Below, one piece after another: positions 23,777 through 32,505 of a stretch of 35,231 bases of DNA (its first letter is position 1; the number at the start of each line of letters is the position of its first letter). Position numbers and translations under genes: made by a program. The stretch is taken from the IMG/VR virus record IMGVR_UViG_3300045974_000900, positions 1 through 35,231 of that record; one strand, 5' to 3'. The DNA comes from a virus. A model generated the notes under the pieces. That model saw nothing but the letters and a program-made list of their open reading frames with translations. It did no database searches and had not been told where the DNA came from.

Positions 23777-25498
23777 ATGACGACCTTCGTACGGAGGCTG
23801 CCGACAAAGGGGTACTTGGACGCGAACCTGTGGGTTCCGAAGACCTACGTGAATGTGGAGGGGACCAAGAAAGCGCTCACCATCACTTCGGCGGACCAGC
23901 ACTCGGCGGAGGTGCTGCAGCTGTTCAAGGAGACGGACGACCACTTGATTGTACCGCGCAACTACTTCGCGCTCAACAGCCTGCCGTTCGAGATTGTGGA
24001 TTGTCGCCCGACACACTACGCGGTCGCGAACATCATCAGTCGCATCACACTAGACGCGCAGCGACCTGAGAATAGAATACAGCGTGAGTCCCAGGTAGCG
24101 CTACTCGCCTCAAATGGCGGCATACTCCAGCTCAGGTGCGGAGCGGGAAAGACGATCGTAGCCCTCGATACGGCGGCGGTACTACGCGTGCCGACCTTGA
24201 TTGTAGTGCCCGACACATCGCTGATGAAGCAGTGGCAGGCAGCGATCGAAGAGCACCTGACCGTGCCCGACGGTATCGGCATCATGGGCACAGGCAAGTT
24301 CGTCTGGCAGAAGCCGCTTGTACTCGCGACGTACCACACGCTCGCAAGTCGTGCGGCCATCATGCCGGAGGAGGTGAGGCGTTGGTTTGGGCTCGTCTTC
24401 TTCGACGAGGGGCATCATGTGCCCGCGCCTACGTGGGCAGCCGCAGCATCGCTGACGTACGGGCGCCGCTACGTGCTAAGCGCGACACCTGAGCGAGAGG
24501 ACGGGATGCATGTAGTGAACGACATGCACGTCGGCCCCATCCTCTACAAGAACATGAAGCAGGAGCTCACACCACGGATTGAGTTCCGGCGTACGGGCTT
24601 CCGACTCGACATGACTGACTCGCGTACGCGCGCAGATGTGAACGACGTTACCGGGGAGCTGCACCTCGGCAAGCTCGCGGGCTTTCTCGGGCGCTGCCCG
24701 GGGCGCCTCGAGTACGTTCTGAAGACGGTTGAGGAGCTGCGTGATGAAGGGCGCAGGGTGCTGGTGCTCTCCAACTCCGTCGAGGAGCTGGTGAACTTGG
24801 CATCACTACGATCGAAAGCCCGCACGCTGCAGGACTACCCTGAGATTACCCCCGCCGTCGTGGGGTTTGCCGGGGTTTTGCCTGTGAAGCTCGACACCGC
24901 AACCCGGAATAAGGTTGCTGCTGACCTCAAACGCACCAAGGACGAACTCGAGATAACCATCGAGAAGCTGCAGGGCACGCTGACGCAACACAAGGGGGAG
25001 CTCGCGGAGCGTAAGCGGCAGGCGCTCACAGCAGAGCGCGCACGTCTGGCCAAGCGTCTCGACGAGCACAACTGCGCACGCGCTATCGAGAAGGCCGAAG
25101 ACAAGCGACTGGCCGACCACCTCAAGTACCTGAAGGAGCTCGGGTCGACCTCCGGGCTTCTGGTCAGCAAGGTCAAAGCCGCCGAGCGCTTCCGCATGCT
25201 GCGCGAGTGCGAGGTGGTGTTCGCCATCGCGAAGTACGGCAAAGAGGGACTCGACGAGAAGCGCCTCGATACCGTGCTTGTACTGGAGCCCATGTCGTCT
25301 GCGGGCATCCTGACGCAGGTACTGGGACGCATCTTGCGCATCACCGCCACGCTGAAGCAATCAGCGCTGGCCATCTTTCTGGAAGACAACATCTCGGCGC
25401 ACATCGCCATGTGCATGAAGCTGCGCCGCCACCTCAACTCGTGGCCCGTCGATGAAGGCGGGCCCCTGAAGTTCTTCGATGTAGGGAGCAACACATGA
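23777..25498 (+). CDS. SF2 DNA helicase (UvsW/XPB-like) with coiled-coil insertion
   Basis: A 573-residue superfamily 2 helicase. After a short N-terminal domain, Walker A is CGAGKT (Lys125, Thr126), motif Ia/Ib are LIVVPDTSLMKQW and LATYHTL, motif II is DEGH (210-213), motif III SATPER, and motif VI lies in QVLGRILR. Between the motif IV region (VLVLSNSVEEL) and motif V (VVFAIAKYGKEGLDEKRLDT) is a long charged helical insertion of about 110 residues, with a coiled-coil look (KRTKDELEITIEKLQGTLTQ). Such enzymes unwind or remodel branched DNA in recombination-dependent replication. The gene starts four bases after the kinase stop, and its end overlaps the next ATG. UvsW-like remodelling is the most likely role, but restriction-like helicases look similar. 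Confidence 0.85.
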   Translation: MTTFVRRLPTKGYLDANLWVPKTYVNVEGTKKALTITSADQHSAEVLQLFKETDDHLIVPRNYFALNSLPFEIVDCRPTHYAVANIISRITLDAQRPENRIQRESQVALLASNGGILQLRCGAGKTIVALDTAAVLRVPTLIVVPDTSLMKQWQAAIEEHLTVPDGIGIMGTGKFVWQKPLVLATYHTLASRAAIMPEEVRRWFGLVFFDEGHHVPAPTWAAAASLTYGRRYVLSATPEREDGMHVVNDMHVGPILYKNMKQELTPRIEFRRTGFRLDMTDSRTRADVNDVTGELHLGKLAGFLGRCPGRLEYVLKTVEELRDEGRRVLVLSNSVEELVNLASLRSKARTLQDYPEITPAVVGFAGVLPVKLDTATRNKVAADLKRTKDELEITIEKLQGTLTQHKGELAERKRQALTAERARLAKRLDEHNCARAIEKAEDKRLADHLKYLKELGSTSGLLVSKVKAAERFRMLRECEVVFAIAKYGKEGLDEKRLDTVLVLEPMSSAGILTQVLGRILRITATLKQSALAIFLEDNISAHIAMCMKLRRHLNSWPVDEGGPLKFFDVGSNT

Positions 25499-25899
25499 AC
25501 AACGTTCTCTGGGCAATCATCTACACGGTCGCCGGCAAGTACATCGCATACTACGACCTCAACGCCTCGGGGCTAAATCCCAACGACCCGCGGCCCAGGT
25601 GCGGCGAGCCGTTCAAGGCCATGAAACTGTTTCAGCTACTGGCAGAGCCGCTGCTCCAACAGGGGCCACAAGGGCTCGCACTCGCCATACCGTTCAACAT
25701 CATGCCGATGCCCGGCACCACCGAGCATGTGGAAGCGGAGCTAGTGCCCGTCATGGTCATTCTTTCGGACCAGCTGAGCGGTGGCGACCGGCGCTTCTAC
25801 GAGGATGCCATCGGCCAAGCGGAGGGGATGATGCTGCACGAACGAGCTCGTCGGGCGAACATCGTCGAGGCCAACAGCCCGCTCATCATGAGGGGCTGA
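25495..25899 (+). CDS. Hypothetical protein (134 aa)
   Basis: A 134-residue protein translated from an ATGA overlap with the helicase gene and ending in a TGATG overlap with the glycosylase gene. The N-terminal 20 residues are hydrophobic (NVLWAIIYTVAGKYIAYYD) but not a clear signal peptide. The rest is mixed, with Pro-rich LAIPFNIMPMPGT and a helical C-terminus. No family or catalytic motif is recognised. The neighbours, a helicase and a uracil-DNA glycosylase, place it in DNA metabolism, which is context only. Confidence 0.7.
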   Translation: MNNVLWAIIYTVAGKYIAYYDLNASGLNPNDPRPRCGEPFKAMKLFQLLAEPLLQQGPQGLALAIPFNIMPMPGTTEHVEAELVPVMVILSDQLSGGDRRFYEDAIGQAEGMMLHERARRANIVEANSPLIMRG

Positions 25900-26771
25900 T
25901 GCCGCACTCGCTACGGAGGTCGCTAGACGTGTTGCACGCTGAGTCCGTAGCGTGCCGCGCTTGTGCGTTGGGTGAGCTGCGCGAGACACTGCGCAGCGAG
26001 CCGCTACTCGGCTCGGGCAATCCCGGGCGCATCATGTTCGTCGTCGAGGCCCCGAGTCAGCAAGACGCGAACACGGGCACTCCACTTGCCGACGAGTCGG
26101 GGCGCCTACTTCGCGAGACACTCGAGGCGCTCAAGTTCACGGAGGTGGACTACTACGTCACCTACGCTGTCACGTGCCGTGCGTGCGAGAAGGCGATTGA
26201 CGGGGAGGGGCGGGAGCTGGTCCGCAAGGACTACAAGACGAAGAAGGAGGGGCCGGTGTGGCGGGACTCCGCGCCTCTGCCCGTCCATCTGGCCGCGTGC
26301 CGCCCCCGCCTCCTCGAGGAAGTCTACCTCGTGGACCCGCTGCTGATTGTGACGCTGGGCGCGCTCGCAACCGAGGCTGTGATGGGGAGTCCGCGCGGCA
26401 TCACGGAGTCCCGCGGCAAGCTCCTGACCATGGAGGTGGAAGGCGCCTCCTCGGTCGCGCTCGTCACAGAGAAGCGCCAGCTGTGGGCACGCAAGGTCGG
26501 CGGGGTTCTTGTCCGTCCGACGGCCCCCTACAAGGTGAAGTACAGCGTACTGCCCACGTTCCATCCGGCGTACGTGCTGAGGAAGATTGTCGACAGGGGC
26601 TCGAACTCCCCGATGCAGTTGTTCCTGCGCGACCTGAAGCTGGTCGCGAGCATGTACGAAATGTTCCTACTGGAGGTTTTCGGTGTTACCTCTGCAGGTC
26701 GTGGGCAGGTCGAATCGACGTACGCCGAAGCCCTTGCCTGCGACCAGATAGCCGGAGAGGAATACACATGA
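25899..26771 (+). CDS. Uracil-DNA glycosylase superfamily protein (family 4-like, Fe-S)
   Basis: A 290-residue UDG-superfamily protein. The frame is open 300 bases further upstream, but ATG 25899 is chosen because GAGGGG lies a few bases before it and it couples to the previous stop. CRACALGE (Cys19, Cys22), TCRAC (Cys93, Cys96) and CRPRL (Cys134) fit the cysteines that hold the 4Fe-4S cluster of family 4 enzymes. Motif A is degenerate, VEAPSQQ in place of the usual GEAPG, and the second motif is TFHPAY (His222). An insertion of about 40 Lys/Glu-rich residues follows Cys96. The enzyme would remove uracil from DNA, or act as the related phage replication-linked version. The changed motif A leaves catalytic activity uncertain. 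Confidence 0.8.
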   Translation: MPHSLRRSLDVLHAESVACRACALGELRETLRSEPLLGSGNPGRIMFVVEAPSQQDANTGTPLADESGRLLRETLEALKFTEVDYYVTYAVTCRACEKAIDGEGRELVRKDYKTKKEGPVWRDSAPLPVHLAACRPRLLEEVYLVDPLLIVTLGALATEAVMGSPRGITESRGKLLTMEVEGASSVALVTEKRQLWARKVGGVLVRPTAPYKVKYSVLPTFHPAYVLRKIVDRGSNSPMQLFLRDLKLVASMYEMFLLEVFGVTSAGRGQVESTYAEALACDQIAGEEYT

Positions 26772-27172
26772 CGAAGGAGCACCCATCCCTCGAGCGCTAC
26801 CGCAATGCGGTCGACGCCTACGAGGCATTCGTGAGGCACAACCCCGCCTATGCGGAGTTCGTCGAGCTGTCTGAGGAGCTCAACGCCGCAACCGCCGCAC
26901 TCGAGATGATGGTGCGGGCAAAGGCATTGGCGCACCCGGACTTCGCACCCAAGCGCACCGCTCTCTACTTCAACGCCGACGCGTTGGCAGAACTGATGGG
27001 GGCGGACACCGCACAAGAGCTCGGCTTCCTGAAACCAGACACGTCGCTGGAGATAGACCGAGACGCAGTAGAGCAGGCCATCACCGATGGCTTTTTTACT
27101 CCCGCAGAGCTCGAGAAGTTCTGCAAGGAGACCATCTCCTACAAAGTACCAACGAAGGTTCAGATACGATGA
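26768..27172 (+). CDS. Hypothetical protein (134 aa)
   Basis: Starts at ATG 26768, overlapping the glycosylase stop as ATGA. The frame is open about 500 bases upstream, but that part is a shadow of the glycosylase gene. The 134-residue product is acidic and helical. It begins MTKEHPSLERYRNAVDAYEA and carries no Cys cluster or catalytic motif that I know. The segment FNADALAELMGADTAQELGF resembles nothing diagnostic. It overlaps the next gene by four bases. The role is unknown; its position is in the DNA metabolism operon. Confidence 0.7.
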   Translation: MTKEHPSLERYRNAVDAYEAFVRHNPAYAEFVELSEELNAATAALEMMVRAKALAHPDFAPKRTALYFNADALAELMGADTAQELGFLKPDTSLEIDRDAVEQAITDGFFTPAELEKFCKETISYKVPTKVQIR

Positions 27173-27486
27173 TCAAGGGCACAATCAAGTTCGATGGGCT
27201 CGCACTTGGTGAGCTCAACATCACGTTCCTAGAAGGGTTGCGCATCAGCGCAACAGCGGCGTTCGTCAACAGTAAGACAGGCGCCACGCACGGTTCGACG
27301 AAGAAGGGCGGGCAGTGGAGCGCAGCAACGATTGCCGCGGTCAAGGAACTGCAAGCAGCCATCGAGCAGGACATCGCGAAGACACACCTCGATGATGTCG
27401 ACGGGCCCGCCCCCAAAGGCGACCCGCTCTTCGATGACGCAAGCAGTTTCTTCGATGCGGACGCACTCAACGACGCGCTCGGTTGA
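27169..27486 (+). CDS. Hypothetical protein (105 aa)
   Basis: A 105-residue protein starting in an ATGA overlap. The N-terminal half has beta-strand character (GTIKFDGLALGELNITFLEG). The C-terminal half is helical and ends in a strongly acidic tail with DDVDGPAPKGDPLFDDASSF. Small proteins with acidic tails in this setting can interact with replication proteins, but there is no recognisable family. It is the last gene of its transcription unit, followed by a terminator hairpin. Confidence 0.7.
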   Translation: MIKGTIKFDGLALGELNITFLEGLRISATAAFVNSKTGATHGSTKKGGQWSAATIAAVKELQAAIEQDIAKTHLDDVDGPAPKGDPLFDDASSFFDADALNDALG

Positions 27487-27527
27487 CGGCACCGACGCGT
27501 TCCGGCAGGGTGTTACGCCCGTCTCGG

Positions 27528-27555
27528 AGCCTGCGCATTTCGCGCGGGCTTTTCT
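27528..27555 (+). terminator. Rho-independent terminator before the DnaB gene
   Basis: AGCCTGCGC-ATTTC-GCGCGGGCT forms a nine-pair stem (one G-U) with a five-base loop and is followed by TTTTCTC. It separates the small-gene unit from the helicase-primase-polymerase unit. Confidence 0.88.
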
Positions 27556-27563
27556 CGTTCTGT

Positions 27564-27570
27564 GGAGGAG
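27564..27570 (+). promoter_or_regulatory. Ribosome binding site deciding the DnaB start
   Basis: GGAGGAG is followed by AGC and TTG at 27574. The in-frame GTG at 27562 would lie within or before this site and directly after the terminator T-run, without a site of its own. TTG 27574 is therefore the likelier start, although the spacing is short. Confidence 0.5.
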
Positions 27571-27573
27571 AGC

Positions 27574-30204
27574 TTGGCTACGGTTGAAGACCAGCTGCTG
27601 TCGAAAATCATCCGTACGGGAAAGCTGAAGGAGGTACTGGACTACGGCATCACACTTGATGACCTACTCAGCACACGTAACAAGACCATGCTCGACCAAA
27701 TCATCGAGCGACACCGAATCTCGTACGGGTCGGTAGTAGGTCCTGAGCTGGCGACGCAGTTGTTCCCGATGTTCGTTGTATGCGACGACCCCTTCACCAG
27801 CATCGAAGAGCTGTGCAAGGAGACGCGCAAGATACGGATGTCGCACGAGCTGAAGGTCGCGGGCGAGAAGATGGTTCAGCTCGCCGACATCGACCCCATC
27901 AGCGCATCGCTGGTTATGCAGGAAGTCATCCAGCGTCACCAGACACTCAACGCCGGGAAGAACGGCCATCTCTCCATCTCTCGCGGGATGGACTTGCTGA
28001 TGGACCGCTACGTCAAGGCAGAGAACGGTCTCCTCACCGGCCGATGGGCTTGGCCTTGGATGGCACTCCAAGACCCAACCGGCGGATTGCAGGAAGACGA
28101 TTTCGTTGTTCTGTATGGGCGCCCAAAGTGCGTCCCACTCAATGAGCCGGTGCTGAGCGCAGACGGTTCGTTCAAGTCAATCCGAGACCTACGCAAAGTC
28201 GTAGCGTTCTCGCGTGCAACGCAGAAGCTAGTGCCGGGGCGCGTCAGCGCGCACCTCGATGTTGTCGATAAGGAAGTACTCGAACTCACCACCACGACTG
28301 GCTACCAAGTACGCGTGGGTAATACCCACCCCGTACTTCGACCAGACATGACGTACACCGCCGCGGCTGAACTGCGCGTTGGTGACTTCGTCGGTGTGGC
28401 CCGCAGCCTCCCGGAGTTTCCGGTGGGGAAGGACGCGCTCACCGTACGACAAGCCGAGATGCTGGGCATCATCATCGGTGACGGCAATACCACGCACAAC
28501 GCGATTCAATACACGTCGCAGGATGCGTCGCTCGTGGCCCGCCTGAACGACCTTGTGTCGGACTTCTACTGCGAGGTCAAGGCACGCAACCGCGCAATGG
28601 CGTACGCCGTTGTTCGCAAGGAAGGGCAAAAGCATAACGAGCTCATGCACTGGCTACGAGGGCTAGGCATGTGGGGGAAGAAGTCCGTCGACAAGACGCT
28701 CCCCGCCGAGTTGTTCCGCTCAGGTACTGAAGCCGTCCTCGCTGTACTAGGAGGACTGCTATCTACCGACGGGCACATCTCGAAGAACACCGTCATGTGG
28801 TCGACGTCGAGCATTGTACTGGCCCGACAGATAAAGCATCTGCTCCTACGCATCGGAGTAGTGGGCTGCCTGCGCACCGTGGCAACCACACGCCACGACG
28901 CGTACAGCGTGCATGTCTTCGCGGCCGAGCAGCACGCGCTGCTTCTGCCCCTCCTGCCCTACGTAGCGGTCGACTACAAGGCGGAAGGCATACGGCGGCT
29001 GGGTACCAGCACCGTCCACCGCAAGCGGCACAATGACGGCATCCCTTGGTCCAAGGAACTCGAGGATGCCATTCATCGCGCTCGTCCCCCGGCCACCAAC
29101 GGCAATCCACGCGGGGCATGGCCGGACATGTGGGAAGGCTTCTCCTCTGACAAGCTGTTCCGACGAACAGGCATCATCTCTCGGCACCTTCTCCGACAGC
29201 TCGCAAAGTCGTTGAAGGCGCCAGAGCTACTGACGTGGGCCGATGCCGACGTCAGGTGGGAGCGCATCACCAGCATCAACTCCCAAGGCGTACAGCCGTG
29301 CAGCGATGTGACGGTGGACGAGCACCACAACTTCGTGGTCGGCGACTTCATCACGCACAACTCGATGAAGTCGTTCGTGCTCACGTACTTGATTGCCGAG
29401 GCGTACATGCAAGGCAAGAAGGTGCTTGTTTACACGAAGGAAATGACTGCCGAGAACATGCTCATGCGCATCTCGGCATTCATGAGCGAGCTGCCTTACC
29501 AAGACCTGCGCGGGGGCCGTTTGAGTCCCGCACATCGGCAGAGTTACTTCTCACTCAAGCAGTACGTCGACGACCAGCTCGTCATCACCAACGGTGCGAA
29601 TGACCTTCGCATCCTCTGTGGCAAAGACGCACCGGGAGGGAACGACAACATCCAGTGGTTCGGGGCAATGGTAGAGGAGTTCCAACCAGACGCCGCCTTC
29701 ATCGACGGGCTGTACCTGATGAGTGACGGTACGGGCAAGAAGACACAGGCCATGCACGAGAAGGTGCTCAACACATCTCGAGCTGCCCGCCAGCTGCAGC
29801 TTGCCTCCAAGGTCCCGCTCATCTGCACGATGCAGGCGAACCGCGCAGCCGCGAAGCACAACAACGCGGAGTTCGACGAGATTGCATACTCGGATGCGAT
29901 TGGGCAGGACGTAACTTGCGCCATCCGCGTCATCAACGAGAAGACTGGGCCCACGATTGCTCTGCTGCTTGCAGGCTCACGTGAGTTCCGCCTTCATGGA
30001 CTTCGTATCGCTGGGGAGCCGTGCCTGCCTTTCACGCAGCTATGCGAGCTCACCGAACGCGACATTGACAAGGCAAGGAACAATGACTCAAGCGCGGAGG
30101 AAGCTGAGGACATGAAGAACGTTGCAAAGAAGCGGACGAAGGCGTCGTCACCGCCGACGAAGGACCCGATACAAGAAGCACTGAAATACAACCTGGAAAG
30201 GTAA
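27574..30204 (+). CDS. dnaB: DnaB-like replicative helicase precursor with intein
   Basis: RecA-fold hexameric helicase that unwinds DNA at the fork. The precursor is 876 residues from TTG 27574, or 465 after splicing. An N-terminal helical domain (about 1-150) starts MATVEDQLLSKIIRTGKLKE. The P-loop GRPK-SMKS is split by the intein (residues 186-596). After it come LVYTKEMTAENMLMRISAFM, a Walker B-like FIDGLYLM and CTMQANRAAAKHNN as the H4-like element. The C-terminus is Lys-rich and probably flexible. The P-loop carries Met where most family members have the second Gly. The gene is followed five bases on by the primase, so helicase and primase are made together. A shorter spelling of the start, GTG 27562, is possible. 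Confidence 0.9.
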   Translation: MATVEDQLLSKIIRTGKLKEVLDYGITLDDLLSTRNKTMLDQIIERHRISYGSVVGPELATQLFPMFVVCDDPFTSIEELCKETRKIRMSHELKVAGEKMVQLADIDPISASLVMQEVIQRHQTLNAGKNGHLSISRGMDLLMDRYVKAENGLLTGRWAWPWMALQDPTGGLQEDDFVVLYGRPKCVPLNEPVLSADGSFKSIRDLRKVVAFSRATQKLVPGRVSAHLDVVDKEVLELTTTTGYQVRVGNTHPVLRPDMTYTAAAELRVGDFVGVARSLPEFPVGKDALTVRQAEMLGIIIGDGNTTHNAIQYTSQDASLVARLNDLVSDFYCEVKARNRAMAYAVVRKEGQKHNELMHWLRGLGMWGKKSVDKTLPAELFRSGTEAVLAVLGGLLSTDGHISKNTVMWSTSSIVLARQIKHLLLRIGVVGCLRTVATTRHDAYSVHVFAAEQHALLLPLLPYVAVDYKAEGIRRLGTSTVHRKRHNDGIPWSKELEDAIHRARPPATNGNPRGAWPDMWEGFSSDKLFRRTGIISRHLLRQLAKSLKAPELLTWADADVRWERITSINSQGVQPCSDVTVDEHHNFVVGDFITHNSMKSFVLTYLIAEAYMQGKKVLVYTKEMTAENMLMRISAFMSELPYQDLRGGRLSPAHRQSYFSLKQYVDDQLVITNGANDLRILCGKDAPGGNDNIQWFGAMVEEFQPDAAFIDGLYLMSDGTGKKTQAMHEKVLNTSRAARQLQLASKVPLICTMQANRAAAKHNNAEFDEIAYSDAIGQDVTCAIRVINEKTGPTIALLLAGSREFRLHGLRIAGEPCLPFTQLCELTERDIDKARNNDSSAEEAEDMKNVAKKRTKASSPPTKDPIQEALKYNLER
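28129..29361 (+). mobile_element. Intein in the DnaB P-loop
   Basis: A 411-residue intein, residues 186-596. It begins with Cys (CVPLNEPVLSADG) after YGRPK and ends FITHN before the +1 Ser of SMKSF. Splicing restores the ATP-binding loop GRPKSMKS. Splice residues at the C-terminus are standard (F-block DEHHNF, penultimate His, Asn, +1 Ser). Block B is GNTHPVL, with Gly in place of the usual Thr/Ser. LAGLIDADG-type motifs are MLGIIIGDGNTT and VLGGLLSTDGHI. The P-loop is a well-known intein insertion site in DnaB proteins. Confidence 0.94.
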
Positions 30205-30208
30205 CAAC

Positions 30209-31222
30209 ATGCAGGACGAAGTCCTAGAGATTGCCCGTACCTTCCTTCGGCAAGTGAAGCGTACCGGTAACGACAACATCATGGCCGCCTGTCCGTTTCA
30301 TGTGTGGGCAGGCCCGGGGCACAACCCGGCACCGCTGACGATGTCACTTTCGACAGGACTGTACCTGTGCTTCTCGTGTGGGTCGCGCGGCAACATGCGC
30401 TCCTTCCTGCGCGAGATGGGTCTCGGCTGGGATGTTATCCAGAACCAGTACAAGTTCCTGCTGGAGTCGCTCGTCTCGAGTGAGCCGGAGCTTCGTAACC
30501 CGTTGCGGCCAAGGCATGTGCTGTACGACGCGTCACCGCTGCCGTACTCGCTGCTCGGGCTGTTTGACTTCTGCCCGCTGCGCCTCATCGAAGAGGGCTT
30601 CACAGAAGAGACCCTTCGCCTGTTTGACGTGGGGTTCGACAAGACGCACGGGCGAATCACCTTCCCGATGTGGGACCTACTGGGCAATCTCGTGGGTATC
30701 AGCGGGCGCGCGCAGAGCGACTCCGACTGGCCCAAGTACAAGGTCTACGACCGGGAGTACGAAGTTTGGCAGCTCCCTCGCCACCACACGGAGAAGCGTG
30801 CGGTGTTGTGGAACGCCAACCGCATCTTCCCGAACCTGCGGCTACGCACAGCCCCGCCCCTCATCGTCGTCGAGGGATTCAAGGCTGCAATGTGGCTGCA
30901 TCAGCAAGGCTACCCTGACGTGGTAGCGCTGCTCGGTAAGAGAATGTCCGAGGAGCAACAATGGTTGCTTGAGCTGTTGGGCGCCGAGGTGTACCTATTC
31001 CTCGACAACGACCAGCCCGGACAAGACGGACAAGCTGATGCCGGCCGTAAGCTGGCTCAAACACTCCCCGTGGTACGCATGTGCTCGTACGAAGGCATCG
31101 ACAAGGGGCAGCCCAGCGACCTCACCGCAGAAGAGGTCGCATACGTTCTTGAAGGGGCAGCGGAATACTTCCTCTGGTCCATCCAAAACAAGCAGAAGAA
31201 ACAAGAGCACGCACACACATGA
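30209..31222 (+). CDS. dnaG: DnaG-type primase with zinc finger and Toprim domain
   Basis: A 337-residue primase that would make RNA primers for the phage fork. The N-terminal CHCC zinc-binding site is Cys28, His31, Cys54, Cys57 (CPFH and CFSCG). The Toprim domain has LIVVEGFKAAMW with Glu222 and LFLDNDQPGQDG with Asp266 and Asp268, the metal-binding acids. The middle segment (GRITFPMWDLLGNLVGISGR) is the usual RNA polymerase-like N-terminal part of DnaG. It is shorter than bacterial DnaG and lacks the helicase-interaction domain, having only a short Lys/Gln-rich tail (NKQKKQEHAHT). GGAAAGG precedes the ATG, and the stop overlaps the next gene as ATGA. Confidence 0.92.
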   Translation: MQDEVLEIARTFLRQVKRTGNDNIMAACPFHVWAGPGHNPAPLTMSLSTGLYLCFSCGSRGNMRSFLREMGLGWDVIQNQYKFLLESLVSSEPELRNPLRPRHVLYDASPLPYSLLGLFDFCPLRLIEEGFTEETLRLFDVGFDKTHGRITFPMWDLLGNLVGISGRAQSDSDWPKYKVYDREYEVWQLPRHHTEKRAVLWNANRIFPNLRLRTAPPLIVVEGFKAAMWLHQQGYPDVVALLGKRMSEEQQWLLELLGAEVYLFLDNDQPGQDGQADAGRKLAQTLPVVRMCSYEGIDKGQPSDLTAEEVAYVLEGAAEYFLWSIQNKQKKQEHAHT

Positions 31223-32505
31223 GTGAAGACAAGTTGTTCGGTAAGAGCACGGCGCACCTCGCCAACGTTCCTTCCTTCCGCGCGCAGGCTGCGGGCTACC
31301 AGCCGAATGCACCGCGACGTGCAGGCGGTAGTGGCGGTGGGGGTGTTCCCCACTTCATCGGCGAGTTCAAGCCGAGCAAGGATGAGGCGGACAAGGTTCG
31401 CCTCATCGCAGGGGCATACGACGTGTTGATGGTCGACCCGAACACGGAGGAGGTGAAGACCGTCACACTCCCGTACTGGCCGACGGTGGAGCATCGGTCG
31501 CAGAAGACCAACCGCACTGCGTTCTGCGCGGCGGGGCCGTGGCGCGGGAGGAAGGGCAAGTCGGAGCCTTGCCTGGGCTGCGATGTGTTTTGGGGGGAGT
31601 ACAACGACTTCGGGAAGGGGGACCAAGGCAAGACTGTCAACGCTCGTGCGCTGAACGTCTTCACCCTCATCGACTACGGGTTGTACTTCGAAATCGACAG
31701 CCTGGACGGCTCTGGCCGTCCGCGCATGAATCAGCAGACCAACCAGCCCTGGACGCAGTGGGTGAAGAGCACGGGACGGGGCGACCCCAACGAGCGCATT
31801 GCGCGCAACCGCAAGAACGGCCACGTCGTCCACTGGGCTCTTGGCAAGACTCACCTAGAGCAGTTGCTTGCCTACGAGGCAGAGACGAACAAGAGCTGCA
31901 AGAACTGCGGTGGGCAGGACACCATCCAGGTGCTCGCGTACCTCTGCCCCCATTGTTCAGAAACCGTCGTCGATATGGGGAACACCCGTATGGCGAAACA
32001 GGACATCGACGCGATGACTCTGCAGGCGACTGCATGCCCGCACTGCAAGAACATCGGGTACATGCAGCCGTACCTGGAGTGCACCGAGTGCACGGACGCC
32101 AAGCAGGCATCGCTGTTCGATGTCGACTTGAAGATTCGCCGCGTCATGACCGTCGGCGATGGCGGCAGGGAGAAGAGCACGTTGACCATGATGGGGATGA
32201 GCAAACCGCGCCCCATCGATGCCAGCCTGCTCGACATCGCCAAGCCCAAGCCCGTGGACAAGATTTACGGACCCACCCCGTTCGCCAAGCAGCAAGAGCT
32301 GCTCGGGATGAAGGCATACGTCCCGCAGGCAGAGCGCGCTACCGCAGCACAGGGGCCCGCAGCTCGACAGTGGGGAGACGGTGGACGTGTTCTCGCGCCT
32401 CCAGCCCGCCAAGCACCTCCCGCGGATGACTTCCCCGCGGATGGCACGTTCGACGACGACGAAATCCCGTTCTTATCGTCGCTGCGGTACGCCCTGCTGA
32501 TGTAG
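31219..32505 (+). CDS. Putative zinc-containing single-stranded DNA-binding protein
   Basis: A 428-residue protein between primase and DNA polymerase. It has Cys at 103, 118 and 121 (FCAAGPW, PCLGCDVFW), then Cys227/230 with Cys243/246 (CKNC, CPHC) and Cys273/276 with Cys288/291 (CPHC, CTEC), which look like zinc knuckles. The C-terminal part is Pro/Ala-rich and reaches an SSB-type acidic tip, FDDDEIPF (411-418). Instead of stopping there, the frame reads TTA and continues ten residues to TAG. Position, acidic tip and zinc sites support a single-stranded DNA-binding role comparable to gp32, but no OB-fold motif is certain. Starts from an ATGA overlap with the primase gene. Confidence 0.6.
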   Translation: MSEDKLFGKSTAHLANVPSFRAQAAGYQPNAPRRAGGSGGGGVPHFIGEFKPSKDEADKVRLIAGAYDVLMVDPNTEEVKTVTLPYWPTVEHRSQKTNRTAFCAAGPWRGRKGKSEPCLGCDVFWGEYNDFGKGDQGKTVNARALNVFTLIDYGLYFEIDSLDGSGRPRMNQQTNQPWTQWVKSTGRGDPNERIARNRKNGHVVHWALGKTHLEQLLAYEAETNKSCKNCGGQDTIQVLAYLCPHCSETVVDMGNTRMAKQDIDAMTLQATACPHCKNIGYMQPYLECTECTDAKQASLFDVDLKIRRVMTVGDGGREKSTLTMMGMSKPRPIDASLLDIAKPKPVDKIYGPTPFAKQQELLGMKAYVPQAERATAAQGPAARQWGDGGRVLAPPARQAPPADDFPADGTFDDDEIPFLSSLRYALLM

